Positions 39,874-53,950 of a stretch of DNA of 57,263 bases are shown piece after piece. The DNA comes from Clostridia bacterium. GTDB lineage: Bacteria; Bacillota; Clostridia; TANB77; CAG-508. The stretch is taken from the NCBI GenBank assembly GCA_022793905.1, contig JAAWDU010000006.1, forward strand, positions 1 to 57,263, in the 5' to 3' direction. Position numbers and translations under genes: made by a program. The notes beneath the pieces were generated by a model. It was not told the DNA's origin. It did not search any database and saw only the letters and a program-made list of their open reading frames with translations. Within the stretch, counting starts at the first letter, position 1. Each line of letters opens with the position of its first letter.

Positions 39874-41103
39874 GTGAAAGGCAAATTATCTAATATGCTA
39901 TTTGTTATAATTATTATTTTGAGCTTTACTATGAGTGGATATTATGCTAAGCGTGATGTCAATGATTTAGCATATGTAGTCGCAATTGGTATAGATGTAC
40001 GGCGACCATAATGATTTAAAAGTAAGCTTTCAGCTTTCTATTCCTTCAAAAAACTCATCTGATGGGGATTCTTCCTCTTCCTCAGATACTGTAATAGATT
40101 CAATTGAAAGTAGTTCTGTTGAATCTGCAATTAGTCTTGCAAATGGATTTATAAGTAAAAAGCTTAATTTATCTCATTGTAAAGTTTTAGTTATCTCTGA
40201 AGAAATAGCTGAAAAGCGGGATTTCAGACATAGTTTATACTTTAACAAATAATGTAGAATTAAGACCAGATTGTAATGTTATAATAACAAGATGCACAGC
40301 ATATGATTTTTTATCTGAGTCAAAATCTGCAATTGAGAGTATTACTTCAAAATATTATGAAATAGTTGCAACTTCAAGTAAATATACAGGTTATACATCA
40401 AGTATTACAATTTCTAATGTATTTGATAGAATGTCTGATAGTTTTGGTGAAGCCTGTGCAACCTTAGGTTCTGTGACATCTTATACTGCTGAATCTGGTG
40501 CTTCTGCTGTTGATACAGATACAATTGCAGGCGAAACTACCTCTACTTCTTCTAAAAGTAAAAACTCATCTGCCAATATTGATGTTGTTGGTTTAGCCGT
40601 TTTTAGAAATGATGTACTTGTTCGGTGAACTTACAGCCATTGAAACTCTTTGTCACTTAATTATTATAAGTGAAATGGAAGAATGTATAATTTCAATACC
40701 AAGTCCATTTGATTCAGATTCTGTAATAGATTTATATGTAACTTTAGATAAAAATACAAAAAATGATGTAAAATTTGTAAATGGTGCTCCACTGATTTCA
40801 ACAGAAATCGCTCTTAATGCAAAGATTTTATCTTCTGAAAAAAATTCAAATTATTTTGAAGAAGATAATTTAAAACTTATAGAAGATTATGCCAATTCAT
40901 ATATTTCATCAGAACTTGAAGCATATTTATACAAAATTTCAAAAGACTATGGTTCTGATATTGATTTATTTGGAAGACATGCAGTTAAATACTTTGCTAC
41001 TTGGGATGAATGGCTCAAATATAATTGGCTTGATAATTTTAAAAATGCTTTTTTTGATGTAAATGTAGATTTTGATGTAATTTCTAGCTACCTAATATCT
41101 TAG
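39874..41103 (+). CDS. gerKC: Spore germination protein, GerKC/GerAC type (three CGG +1 skips)
   Basis: 408 residues after skips at 40000-40002 (IGIDVGDHNDLKV), 40217-40219 (IAEKGISDIVYTLTNN) and 40623-40625 (NDVLVGELTAIETL). A GTG start directly abuts the gerKB stop, with AAAGGGG upstream. A hydrophobic N-terminal segment precedes SGYYAKRDVNDLAYVVAIGID, but the usual lipobox Cys is replaced by Ser/Gly, so lipid anchoring is doubtful. The C subunit normally sits on the outer face of the spore inner membrane. Uncorrected, this gene would be four unlinked pieces. Confidence 0.88.
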
Positions 41104-41117
41104 TTTAAGGAGGTTTT

Positions 41118-41279
41118 ATGTTTTTTATAATATTAATTTTAAGTATCCTTGCGTTTTTTAAGACACTAGGATATGCAATTTATGAATATACACATTGTAA
41201 AAATAAATTGGCGACAATCTGTATTGTAATTCTTGCAGTTATTTCTCTTGTCGCCCCTTGTCTGGTTACTGATATTTAA
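41118..41279 (+). CDS. Small membrane protein after gerKC
   Basis: 53 residues, ATG preceded by AAGGAGG at good spacing. Two hydrophobic segments are separated by a short polar loop (YEYTHCKNK), so a small two-helix membrane protein is likely. It follows gerKC by 14 nt and is probably the last gene of the germination operon. It overlaps the 3' end of the convergent BofA-like gene by 4 nt. Family not recognised; a GerD-like or GerKD-like accessory subunit is one possibility. Confidence 0.65.
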   Translation: MFFIILILSILAFFKTLGYAIYEYTHCKNKLATICIVILAVISLVAPCLVTDI

Positions 41280-41526
41280 AATATATGGAATACAAATTGA
41301 AGTATTGCAACTATAATAACTCCCGGTATTCCTAAAAATCCCACAATAAGCCCTGTTATCCAGTTTATTACAATTCCTATTCCGAAGAAAACTAAGTCCA
41401 TATATTATAACAAAACCTATGATAGCATTAATTATAAATTTTGTAATTAGCTTCATAGGTAATGCTAATATTTTTAAAATTACAAAAAGTATTAATACTC
41501 CGAATAACAAATGTTACAATTGACAT
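41276..41526 (-). CDS. Second BofA-like membrane protein (two CGG +1 skips)
   Basis: 82 residues after skips at 41500-41502 and 41382-41384. The corrected frame reads TFVIGVLILFVIL, then LSFLGIGIVINWITGL and IVGFLGIPGVIIVAILQ, with the BofA-type glycine-rich last helix; the uncorrected frame gives a Cys/Asn-rich tail unlike any membrane protein. The ATG at 41526 has GGGGGAG in the last codons of rng, so translation is coupled to rng. It may be a second pro-sigma-K inhibitor or another small sporulation protein. Confidence 0.7.
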
Positions 41527-41527
41527 A

Positions 41528-42712
41528 TTATTCTCCCCCTTTCATATGTTTTCTTGTCATTTCTAAAAGATTTAACTTTGAAAAACCTACAATTTGTGTT
41601 TTTGATCTGTCTTTTTTGAAATTTTCTTCAAGTATATCAATAACTTGTCTTTTGTGTTTTTCATCAGCCATATCTATATAGTCTATTATTATAATGCCAC
41701 CAATGTCTCTAAGTCTAAGTTGTTTTGCAATTTCTTCACTTGCTTCTTTATTTACCTTAAATACAGTTTGTTCTAAATCTTTACTTCCAATATATTTTCC
41801 AGAGTTTACATCTATTGCAGTTAAAGCCTCCGTCTTATCTATTGTTATAAATCCACCACACCTAAGCCAAATTTTTCTTTGCTCTGACTTTTCAAGTTGT
41901 TCTTCTATATCATATGTTTTAAAAATATTTTCATTCTCTTTAAATTCAATCTTTACATCAAATTCTTCTAACTCTGTAATAGCTCTTTTTACTTCTTCAA
42001 AAATCTTTTTATCATTAACAACAATTCTTTCAATTTCCATATCAACTAAATCAACTAGTAATTTTTGTATAAAAGTTTGCCCCTCATATACTATTTTAGG
42101 TATGTCTATATTCTCTAATCCCACTTGTTTTTCAATATTTTTCCATAGTTTTATAACACTTTTTAAATCTTTTTCAAGAACCTCTTCTTTCTTATTTAGT
42201 GCAGAAGTTCTTATAATAACTCCAAAATTTTTTGGCAAAATTCTGCTAGTAATTTCATTTAATCTATTTCTTTCTGCTTCTTGCTCAATCTTCTGTGAAA
42301 TTGTTCTTATATCAGTATTTGGCATTAATACAAAATATCTACTAGGTATACTAATATGAGTTGATACTTTTGCTCCTTTTATGCTAGTTGCATCTCTTTT
42401 TACCTGTATTAAAATTTTATCACCAGCTTTTATTAATTTCTTAATATTTTGTTCGATTTGAACTTCTTTATTGTTTACTACATTTACTTTAGGCAAAATA
42501 TCCTTTAAATGTATAAAAGTATTTTTTGCTTCTCCAATATTAATAAAAGCAGCTTGCATTCCTTGAAGTACATTCTGAACTGTTCCTAAATAGATTTTTC
42601 CTTCAAGTCTCTTTTTTCTATCATCTTCTTCATATTTTTCAATTACATTCCCATTTTCAATTAATACAATTTTTGAAACATTCTCTATTTTGTTTATAAA
42701 TATCTCTTTCAT
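41528..42712 (-). CDS. rng: Ribonuclease G/E family protein
   Basis: 394 residues. S1-like N-terminus (GKIYLGTVQNVLQGMQAAFINIG, about 35-57) followed by the catalytic domain with metal-binding Asp in AIDVNSGKY and IIIIDYIDM. The C-terminal zinc-link CxxC segment and tail of RNase E are absent and the protein ends at EMTRKHMKGGE, a short clostridial form. It would process or decay 5'-monophosphorylated RNA. It lies 24 nt downstream of pth and 1 nt before the second bofA-like gene. No in-frame CGG. Confidence 0.9.
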   Translation of the reverse strand: MKEIFINKIENVSKIVLIENGNVIEKYEEDDRKKRLEGKIYLGTVQNVLQGMQAAFINIGEAKNTFIHLKDILPKVNVVNNKEVQIEQNIKKLIKAGDKILIQVKRDATSIKGAKVSTHISIPSRYFVLMPNTDIRTISQKIEQEAERNRLNEITSRILPKNFGVIIRTSALNKKEEVLEKDLKSVIKLWKNIEKQVGLENIDIPKIVYEGQTFIQKLLVDLVDMEIERIVVNDKKIFEEVKRAITELEEFDVKIEFKENENIFKTYDIEEQLEKSEQRKIWLRCGGFITIDKTEALTAIDVNSGKYIGSKDLEQTVFKVNKEASEEIAKQLRLRDIGGIIIIDYIDMADEKHKRQVIDILEENFKKDRSKTQIVGFSKLNLLEMTRKHMKGGE

Positions 42713-42736
42713 TCTGATATTATTACTCCTTTAGTT

Positions 42737-43291
42737 TTAATTATATTTATTCATTGCAGTATCAATTCCATTTTTTATAATCTCTTCAATTGCATTCACT
42801 GCATCATCTATTCCTTCGTTTATTAAACTTTTATCTTTTATTCTACTCAAAATGAAATCTGCTAAATCTTCTCCATTTCTTGGTTTTCCGTACTCCAAGT
42901 TTTATTCTATAAAATTCCTTATTTCCAAGCTCACTTACTATTGATTTCATTCCATTATGAGTTCCTGAACCTCCTGTTTTTCTTATTTTTATTTTCCCTT
43001 CTTCAACATCAATATCATCATGTATAATTATTAATTTATTTTCCTCAATTTTGAAAAAATCCCTAAATCTTCTAACAGGAATCCCACTCAAATTCATATA
43101 CATTTGTGGTTTTAGTAAAATTACTTTTTCTCCATTTATAATTCCTTGTCCATAAATTCCGTTCAAACTTTGTTTTATTTACTTCAATTTTGTTTCTTTT
43201 TGAAAGTTCATTTATAGTACAAAACCCGAACATTATGTCTCGTATTACTATATTTTTCCTCTGGATTTCCAAGTCCCACGATAAGAAACAT
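42737..43291 (-). CDS. pth: Peptidyl-tRNA hydrolase (three CGG +1 skips)
   Basis: 183 residues after skips at 43226-43228, 43159-43161 and 42888-42890. The corrected sequence begins MFLIVGLGNPEEKYSNTRHN and continues VGFCTINEL, then FEGIYGQGI and GVGKPRNGEDLADFIL. GLGNP, the catalytic His in TRHNVG, the MNLSG region and the HDDIDVEEGKI segment all match Pth1. It frees tRNA from stalled peptidyl-tRNA, a notable neighbour in a genome with so much frame shifting. AGGAGG precedes the ATG. Confidence 0.93.
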
Positions 43292-43435
43292 TTTATTTTG
43301 CCTCCTTTTTCACTTATATTATTTTACATTGTTTTCATTATTTTTACAAGTAGTTTTTGCTTAAATATTGATATTTTTTGTTTTTTCGTGTATAATATTG
43401 TAGATAATAAATTTTTAAGTCGGAGGTACTTTATT

Positions 43436-45675
43436 ATGAAATTTGATGAATGGAATGGTTTTAAAAGTGGCAAATGGCAAAAAGAAATTGATGTAAGAAG
43501 TTTTATTCAAACAAACTATACTCCATATGAAGGAGATAGTTCTTTCTTGTCTTCTGCAACTGATAAAACAAAAAAATTATGGAATGATGTTTTAGAACTT
43601 TACAAAAAAGAAAAAGACTCAGAAGGTGGAGTTTTAGATATTGATACAAAAACAATTTCTACAATCTCTGCTCATGATGCAGGATATATTGATAAAAATT
43701 TAGAAAAAATTGTTGGTCTTCAAACAGATGCACCTTTAAAAAGAGCAATTATGCCTTTTGGAGGAATAAGAATTGTTGAAAAATCTTGTGAGGCATATGG
43801 AAGAAAAATGGATGAAACAACAGCTCAAATTTTTCATGGAGCTAGAAAAACTCATAATGATGGTGTTTTTGATGTTTACACACCAGACATCAGAGCCGCA
43901 AGGAGTTCACATCTTATAACAGGACTTCCTGATGGATATGGTCGTGGAAGAATTATTGGTGATTATAGACGTGTTGCTCTTTATGGAGTAGATGCATTAA
44001 TTTCTGAAAGAAAACATTTTCTAGAATTACTTGATAAAGATTGCTTTACAGAAGAATTAATTAGAGAAAGAGAAGAATTTTCTGAACAAATTAAAGCACT
44101 AGAAGCTTTAAAAGCAATGGCTTTAAAATATGGTTTTGATATTTCTAAACCTGCAAAAAGTGCATTAGAAGCTGTACAATGGTTATATTTTGGATATCTT
44201 GGAGCTATAAAAGACCAAAATGGTGCCGCAATGAGTATCCGGTCGTACATCTTCTTTCTTAGATATCTACTTTGAAAGAGATTTACAAAATGGAACTCTT
44301 ACAGAAGAAGAGGCACAAGAAATTATGGATCACTTCGTTATGAAGCTTAGAATGGTTCGTTTCCTTAGAACACCAGAATATAACGAATTATTTAGTGGTG
44401 ATCCAGTTTGGGTTACTGAAAGCATTGGTGGAATGGGAGTAGATGGTCGCAGCCTAGTTACTAAAAACTCATTCAGGATGCTTCATACTTTAGAAACTTT
44501 AGGTCCTGCTCCTGAACCAAATCTTACAGTTCTTTGGTCTACAAGACTTCCTAAAGGATTTAAAGATTTCGTAACAGGTCTTTCTATTAAAACATCTTCA
44601 ATTCAATATGAGAATGATGATTTGATGAGAAGATTTTGGGGAGATGATTATGGTATCGCTTGCTGTGTTTCTGCAATGCGTATTGGTAAACAAATGCAAT
44701 TTTTCGGTGCTCGTGCAAATCTTGCAAAAACGCTTCTTTATGCTATCAATGGTGGTAGAGATGAAAAATCTGGAAAGCAAGTTACTCCAAAATTTATGCC
44801 TATTACTTCTGAATATTTAGATTATGATGAAGTTATGGAAAAATTTAGCAATATGATGGATTATGTTGCCAAAATTTATATTAAAGCTTTAAATGCAATT
44901 CATTATATGCATGATAAATATTCATATGAAGCATTAGAAATGGCACTTCATGATAAAGATATTTTAAGAACTATGGCATGCGGTATTGCTGGTCTTTCAG
45001 TTGTCGCTGATTCTCTTTCTGCAATAAAATATGCTAAAGTTAAAGTTATAAGAGATGAAACAGGTCTTGTAACTGATTATGAAATTGAAGGAGATTTTCC
45101 TAAATATGGTAATGATGATGATAGAGTTGACCAAATTGCAGTTGATATTATAAAAACATTTATTGGTAAGCTTCAAAAGCATTCAACTTATAAAAATTCA
45201 AAGCACACTTTATCAGTTCTTACTATTACATCAAATGTTGTTTATGGTAAAGCTACTGGAAATACACCAGATGGAAGAAAGGCAGGAGAACCTTTTGGTC
45301 CAGGTGCAAATCCTCTTCATGGAAGAGATACACATGGTGCTTTAGCTGTTATGAATAGTATAGCTAAACTTCCTTATGAGTTCTCAGAAGATCGGTATTT
45401 CTTATACTTTTTCTATTACTCCAAAGGCTCTTGGAAAGGACGAGACTTCTAGGGTTGATAACTTGGTTAATATGTTAGATGGATTTTTTGCTCAAGAAGG
45501 GCATCATATTAATGTAAATGTGTTTGATAGAGAGTTACTTCTTGATGCGATGGAGCATCCTGAGAATTATCCTCAGCTTACTATAAGAGTTTCTGGGTAT
45601 GCTGTTAATTTTGTTAAACTTACTCGTGAGCAACAGCTTGATGTAATTAATAGGACTATTCATGAGAAAATATAA
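43436..45675 (+). CDS. pflB: Pyruvate formate-lyase (two CGG +1 skips)
   Basis: 745 residues, full family length, after skips at 44240-44242 ([14 protein letters not shown]) and 45393-45395 ([18 protein letters not shown]). Both glycines are in near-invariant PFL motifs. The Cys-Cys active site is in [10 protein letters not shown] and the glycyl-radical loop is [10 protein letters not shown] near the C-terminus. It splits pyruvate into acetyl-CoA and formate without oxygen. CGGAGGT ribosome binding site. pflA follows after 154 nt containing a hairpin. Confidence 0.96.
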
Positions 45676-45705
45676 ATTCAAAAAATAAGCTACGCATTAC
45701 GTCGT

Positions 45706-45769
45706 TCTTTGAAGCTAGAAAATCCTCAATGTACATTAGTACACCTTCGGTATTTCTAGCTTCAAACGC
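45706..45769. repeat. Large imperfect inverted repeat between pflB and pflA
   Basis: TTTGAAGCTAGAAAATCC on the left pairs with GGTATTTCTAGCTTCAAA on the right (arms of 17-18 bp with one or two mismatches, loop of about 27 nt). There is no long T run. It could be a processing site that sets the pflB/pflA ratio, or a small mobile hairpin element. Confidence 0.5.
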
Positions 45770-45829
45770 CTAGTACTGCTTGCTTCTTTTTCGAATTTGC
45801 AAATATAATAGTTAGGAGAAAAATAAAAA

Positions 45830-46546
45830 GTGGAAAATTCTTTGAAAGTTCATTCTTTTGAAAGTTTCGGTACTGTTGATGGACCTGGAATTAGGTATGT
45901 TATTTTTGTCTCAGGGTGTCATTTGAGGTGTAAATATTGCCAAAATAGGGATACTTGGGATATTAAAAGTGGTCGTGATATTCCTATTTCTGAAATTGTT
46001 GATACTATTTTAAGATATAAAAGCTATATTATGCCTGACGGTGGTGTTACTATCTCTGGCGGAGAACCGCTTCTTCAGGCTAAGGATTTAATTTTGCTTT
46101 TCAGAGAGCTTAAAACTGAAGGAATTCATACTGCAATTGATACTTCTCGGCATGCTTGCTTTGAATGATACCGTGAAGGAGCTTATTTCCCTTACTGACT
46201 TGTTTTTATTGGATATTAAGCATATTGTACCTTCAAAATCTAAAAGCCTTGTACGGCATTTCTAATGAGTTAGAGCTTGATTTTGCCAGATACTTAAATG
46301 AGATAGGAAAACCAATGTGGATAAGACAAGTTCTTGTACCTGGTTATACTGATTCTGAGAAAGATTTGTTAACATTAAAAGAATTTTTATCCACGCTCAA
46401 TAATGTTGAAAAAGTTGAAATCCTTCCATATCATGATTTAGGCAAATTCAAATGGCAAAACTTAAATGATGAATATCCACTTGAAGGTGTTCCAAACGCA
46501 AGTCGGGGAAGACATAGAAAGAGCAAAAAAAATCCTTGAGCTTTAG
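45830..46546 (+). CDS. pflA: Pyruvate formate-lyase activating enzyme (three CGG +1 skips)
   Basis: 237 residues after skips at 46148-46150 (IDTSGMLALNDTVKE), 46254-46256 (SLVGISNELELDFARY) and 46504-46506 (PNASGEDIERAKKIL). The radical SAM cluster motif CHLRCKYC (about 28-35) is intact, with GGVTISGGEPLLQ following. It uses SAM and reduced ferredoxin to place the glycyl radical on PflB. The start is GTG with TAGGAGA upstream. Three out-of-frame CGG (TTC GGT, GAC GGT, GGC GGA) do not shift. Confidence 0.94.
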
Positions 46547-46580
46547 ACTATATCTGGTTTTTAATAATTCTTTTATAAAT

Positions 46581-46609
46581 TTGCAATTTTTTTATATTTG
46601 TGCTATAAT
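46581..46609 (+). promoter_or_regulatory. Promoter of the foreign gene at 46663
   Basis: TTGCAA (46581-46586), 17-nt spacer, TATAAT (46604-46609), followed by a CTTTCC/GGAAAG hairpin in the leader. Confidence 0.65.
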
Positions 46610-46662
46610 TAATATAAGCTTTCCTTTTGGAAAGACTAACTTTGAAACGAGGTATAAACCCA

Positions 46663-47100
46663 ATGAAAGTGAATCTTATTAAAATTAATCAGGAAAACGG
46701 CACCGCGTCTGTCTCTCTCATCCGCCTCAAGGGCTTCGAGATGTATGCCCGGAAGCTGATGATTCTGAAACCGAAGGATAGCGAGTTCGAGCTCTTCTGC
46801 AAGGCTCTCGCTCAGCCTGGGGTTACCATCAAGGTCAAGCCCGACGGCATCGTCACCATCCGCTTCACCATGGAGTGCAAGCTTGTGAAGGCCGTGACGA
46901 CCTTTGAGGACAAGCCAGAGGAGGATTTCTCCTTCACTCCGAAGAAGGCAGAGGATTACGAGCTCTTCAAGCGCTCCTACATGATCGCTTGCAAGCATGA
47001 CGGTCAGATGCAGAGGCAACTCTCCTTCGAGTGCCTTATGGACGCCGAGGACATCTCGGTGGACTATGCGTACGAGGACGGCAAAGTGTCCGACCGGTAA
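46663..47100 (+). CDS. Foreign small protein, CGG used as Arg
   Basis: 145 residues beginning MKVNLIKINQENG. GC is above 55 percent, against about 30 for neighbours, with GAG/AAG/CTC-rich codons. It is predicted alpha/beta with no membrane segment and no recognised family. CGG is in frame at 46750-46752 (YARKLM; skipping it would give a stop two codons later) and as the last codon (47095-47097) before TAA. GAGGT lies 12 nt before the ATG. A strong native-like promoter and a GC-rich terminator frame it as one unit. Confidence 0.65.
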   Translation: MKVNLIKINQENGTASVSLIRLKGFEMYARKLMILKPKDSEFELFCKALAQPGVTIKVKPDGIVTIRFTMECKLVKAVTTFEDKPEEDFSFTPKKAEDYELFKRSYMIACKHDGQMQRQLSFECLMDAEDISVDYAYEDGKVSDR

Positions 47101-47140
47101 ACACCTAAACCGCTAAGTAGCGGATACCTCAAAAAGCAAA

Positions 47141-47175
47141 ACCCGCGCGCCTTTTAGGCGCCCGGGTCTTTATTT
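47141..47175 (+). terminator. Terminator of the foreign gene, possibly bidirectional with eno
   Basis: GC-rich stem (47141-47151 and 47157-47167, one mismatch) followed by a run of T. It lies between the convergent foreign gene and eno. Confidence 0.8.
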
Positions 47176-47177
47176 TT

Positions 47178-49214
<2,037 letters not shown>

Positions 49215-49240
49215 AAAGCTCCCTCCTAAATTTCAAAGAA

Positions 49241-50779
49241 TTATCTTATTATTAGGCTTTCCCCTGTCATCTCCTCTGGTTTATCTAATCCCATTATATC
49301 AAGCATTGTTGGTGCAAGGTCTGCAAGTTTTCCGCGTTTTTAAAGTTACACCATCCATACCGAACTAATATAAGTGGAACTGGATTTGTCGTATGAGCTG
49401 TGTGTGGTTCGCCCGTTTTATAGTCTATCATTTGTTCTGAGTTTCCATGATCTGCTGTAATTAGCAAAACTCCATTCTTTTCTTTTATTACATTAACAAC
49501 TTTTCCTACACATTCATCTATTGTTTCTATAGCTTTAATTGCTGCCTCTAATATTCCTGTATGCCCAACCATATCTGGATTTGCATAATTTAATATAATT
49601 GTATCATATTTATCTTGATTTATAGCTTCAATCAATTTATCTGTTACTTCATATGCACTCATTTCTGGTTTTAAATCATATGTCGCAACTTTAGGTGATG
49701 CTACTAATATTCTATCTTCACCTTCAAAAACCTTCTCTTCTCCTCCGATTAAAGAAAAATGTTACATGTGCATACTTTTCTGTCTCTGCTATTCTTAGTT
49801 GTTTTTTTCCTTTTTTACTTACATATTCACCAAATGTATTTTTTAATCTAGTAGGCTTAAATGCTACTTTCACATTTGGCATAGTTTCATCATATTGAGT
49901 GAAACATACAAAAAATAGATTTATTTTTTTTGTTTCAAATCCGTCAAACTCTTTATCTACTAAGCTTCTTGTAATTTGTCTTGCTCTATCTGGTCTAAAA
50001 TTAAAAAAGATTACAGAATCATTTTTTTCAATATTAGCAATTGGAGTATTATCAGCATTTGTCATAACTATAGGTTCTATGAATTCATCAAAAACTTCTT
50101 GTTGATATGATTTTTCTATTGCAATTATTGGGTCAGTATGCTTTTTCCCTTCTCCGATTTACCATTGCATCATAGCAAAGCTTTATTCTTTCCCACCTTT
50201 TGTCTCTATCCATCGCATAGTATCTTCCTGAAATAGTTGCAATTTTTCCGAATACCTTTTTCTGACATCTTCTCTTTTAGTTTTGTTATATACATTTCTC
50301 CGAGAAGCAGGTGGAGTATCCCTTCCATCCATAAATGCATGTATATACACATCTTCAAAGCCTTTCCTCTTGCATGCTTCTAATAATCCAAATAAATGTC
50401 TTATATGGCTATGAACTCCTCCATCTGATAAAAGTCCCATAATGTGTAATTTTGAACCGTATTTTTTACAATTTTCTATAGCATCATTAAATTCTTTTAT
50501 GCTGAAAAAATCACCATCTTCTATTGATTTTGTTATTCTTGTTAATTCTTGATAAACAATTCTGCCGGCTCCGATATTTGTATGTCCTACTTCTGAATTA
50601 CCCATTTGTCCTTCTGGAAGTCCTACATTAAGTCCACTTGTATAAATTTCAGTTTTTGGACACGTTTCCATTAGTTTATTTATATTTGGTATATTTGCAA
50701 TTTTTATTGCATTTCCTTTTTCTTCTGTATTAATTCCAAATCCATCTAATATCATTAGCATGGTTAGTCTATCTTTCAT
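49241..50779 (-). CDS. gpmI: 2,3-bisphosphoglycerate-independent phosphoglycerate mutase (six CGG +1 skips)
   Basis: 510 residues after skips at 50300-50302, 50248-50250, 50154-50156, 49745-49747, 49360-49362 and 49332-49334. Corrected junctions: [82 protein letters not shown]. The catalytic Ser motif [15 protein letters not shown] and metal ligands in [10 protein letters not shown] are intact. It interconverts 3- and 2-phosphoglycerate using manganese. Sites five and six are only 9 codons apart. Confidence 0.95.
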
Positions 50780-50800
50780 TAGATTTTTTCCTCTTTCCCT

Positions 50801-51555
50801 TTATTCTTTATAGTTAACTATTTTAGCAAATTCATCCACCTTTAAGCTCGCACCTCCAACTAGTCCTCCATCGATGTCTGACATTTCAAATAGTTCTTTG
50901 GCATTTCCAGATTTTACACTTCCTCCATATTGTATTATAACACATTCTGCTGTATCATTTCCATATATTTTTGTAATTTCTTCTCTTATTTTTTTTATAC
51001 TCGAATTTGCATCTTCAGAAGTTGCCGTTTTTCCTGTTCCAATTGCCCAAATAGGTTCATATGCGATTATAATATCTTTTATTTCTTCTTCACTAATTCC
51101 CTCTAATGCAAGTCTGGTTTGATTTGTTATAACTTCTATAGCTTTTCCATTTTCTCTTTGCTCTAAAGTTTCTCCGTACGCATACTATTGGCTTTAAACC
51201 ATTTGCCAATGCAGATTTTATCTTCTTATTTACAGTTTCATCTGTTTCTGCAAAATACTGTCTTCTCTCTGAATGCCCTATTATTACATATTCTACACCA
51301 ATTGATTTTAGCATTTTTCCAGAAACTTCTCCTGTATATGCTCCACTTTCTTCAAAATGCATATTTTGTGCCCCAATTTTTATGTTTGTTTCTTGCACAT
51401 TAAGTAGTGCATAAAATAAATCTGTATATGGAACACAAAGTATTACTTCGTTTTCTGTATTTTTCACAAGTGGCGTGAGTTCTCCGAATAAAATCTATTG
51501 CTTCATTTGGTAACATATTCATTTTCCAATTTCCAGCTATTACTTTTCTTCTCAT
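50801..51555 (-). CDS. tpiA: Triosephosphate isomerase (two CGG +1 skips)
   Basis: 250 residues after skips at 51484-51486 ([15 protein letters not shown]) and 51174-51176 ([13 protein letters not shown]). The second glycine is in the near-invariant CVGE motif, strong support for the skip. AGNWKMN, the catalytic His in IIGHSERR and Glu in [11 protein letters not shown], and the phosphate loop GGSVK are present. It lies 13 nt downstream of pgk and 21 nt upstream of gpmI, in one operon. Confidence 0.96.
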
Positions 51556-51568
51556 AAAATTATCTCCT

Positions 51569-52753
51569 TTATTTATCTTGCAAGCATTCTATTCCTGGTA
51601 ATTTTCTTCCTTCTAGGTATTCAAGCGAAGCTCCTCCACCTGTTGATATATGTGTCATTTTATCTGCAACCCCTGCTTTTTCTATTGCTGATGAAGAGTC
51701 TCCTCCACCAATTATCACAATTGCATTTCCGCTCAGCTAAAACTTTTGCAACTTCATTTGTTCCGAACTGCAAATTTATCAAATTCAAATACTCCAAGAG
51801 GTCCATTCCACATTATTGTTTTTGCTTCTCTTAAAACTTTTGCATACTCTTTTATTGTCTCTGGACCTATATCCATTCCTTCCCAGCCATCTTCTATTTT
51901 ATCTGCTGAAACGAAGTTACTTTCTGGATTTTCAGCATATTCTTTTGCGACATGTATATCTACTGGCAAAAGTAAATTTACATTGTTTTCTTCTGCCTTT
52001 TTCATTATTTCCTTTGCTGTTTCAATTTTATCTTCTTCGCAAATTGAATCTCCAATATTCATTCCTTTAGCCTTAAAGAATGTATATGCCATGCCTCCAC
52101 CAATTATTAATGTATCAACTTTTTCAAGTAAGTTGTTTATCACTGAAATTTTGTCTGAAACTTTTTTCCCACCAATTATTGAAACAAAAGGTCTCTCTGG
52201 ATTATTTAAAGCCTCACCTAAAAATTTTATTTCTTTTTCAATTAAAAATCCAGAAACTGCTGGTAAGAATTCTGCAACTCCTGCTGTTGATGCATGTGCT
52301 CTATGTGCTGTTCCAAATGCATCGTTTACATAGATATCAGCCAAGTTTGCAAGTTCTTTTGAAAATTCTTTGTCGTTTTCTTCTTCTCTTTTATCAAATC
52401 TTACATTTTCAAGAAGTACTACTTCTCCTTCTTTCATGTTAGCTGTAAGTGCTTTAGCACTTTCTCCGAATAATATCTTCTGCAAGTTTCACTTCTCTTC
52501 CAAGTTCTTTTGATAATTCTTTTTGAACAGGTGCAAGTGAAAATTCTTTTTTTACTTCTCCCTTTGGTCTACCTAAATGTGAGCATAGTATAACTTTTGC
52601 ATTTTGCTCTACTAGATATTTTATTGTAGGAATTGCGCCTTCTATTCTTCTTGTGTCTGTAATATTTCCGTTTTCATCTTGTGGCACATTAAAATCACAT
52701 CTAACTAAGACTTTTTTTCCTTTTACATCTATATCTCTTATAGTTTTTTTCAT
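51569..52753 (-). CDS. pgk: Phosphoglycerate kinase (three CGG +1 skips)
   Basis: 393 residues after skips at 52466-52468 ([15 protein letters not shown]), 51763-51765 ([16 protein letters not shown]) and 51729-51731 ([18 protein letters not shown]). [21 protein letters not shown], the GGGDSS nucleotide loop and [13 protein letters not shown] are all restored. It makes ATP from 1,3-bisphosphoglycerate. The last two sites are 11 codons apart. It lies 35 nt downstream of gap. Confidence 0.96.
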
Positions 52754-52788
52754 AATAGTTTATCTTCCTTTCCTTAAGTGAAATTAGT

Positions 52789-53802
<1,014 letters not shown>

Positions 53803-53950
53803 TTATTTTTCTGCGGTGCTTTTTTTGCATCCGTAGGTTTCTTTTTGTATTTGGTATTATTTTATATCAAAGTTTATTACTTTGCAATAGTTTTTTTAGT
53901 TTTTTTGCTTGGTGTTGGTTGGAGTTTATTGCTGTGGGTTTCCGCCTACC

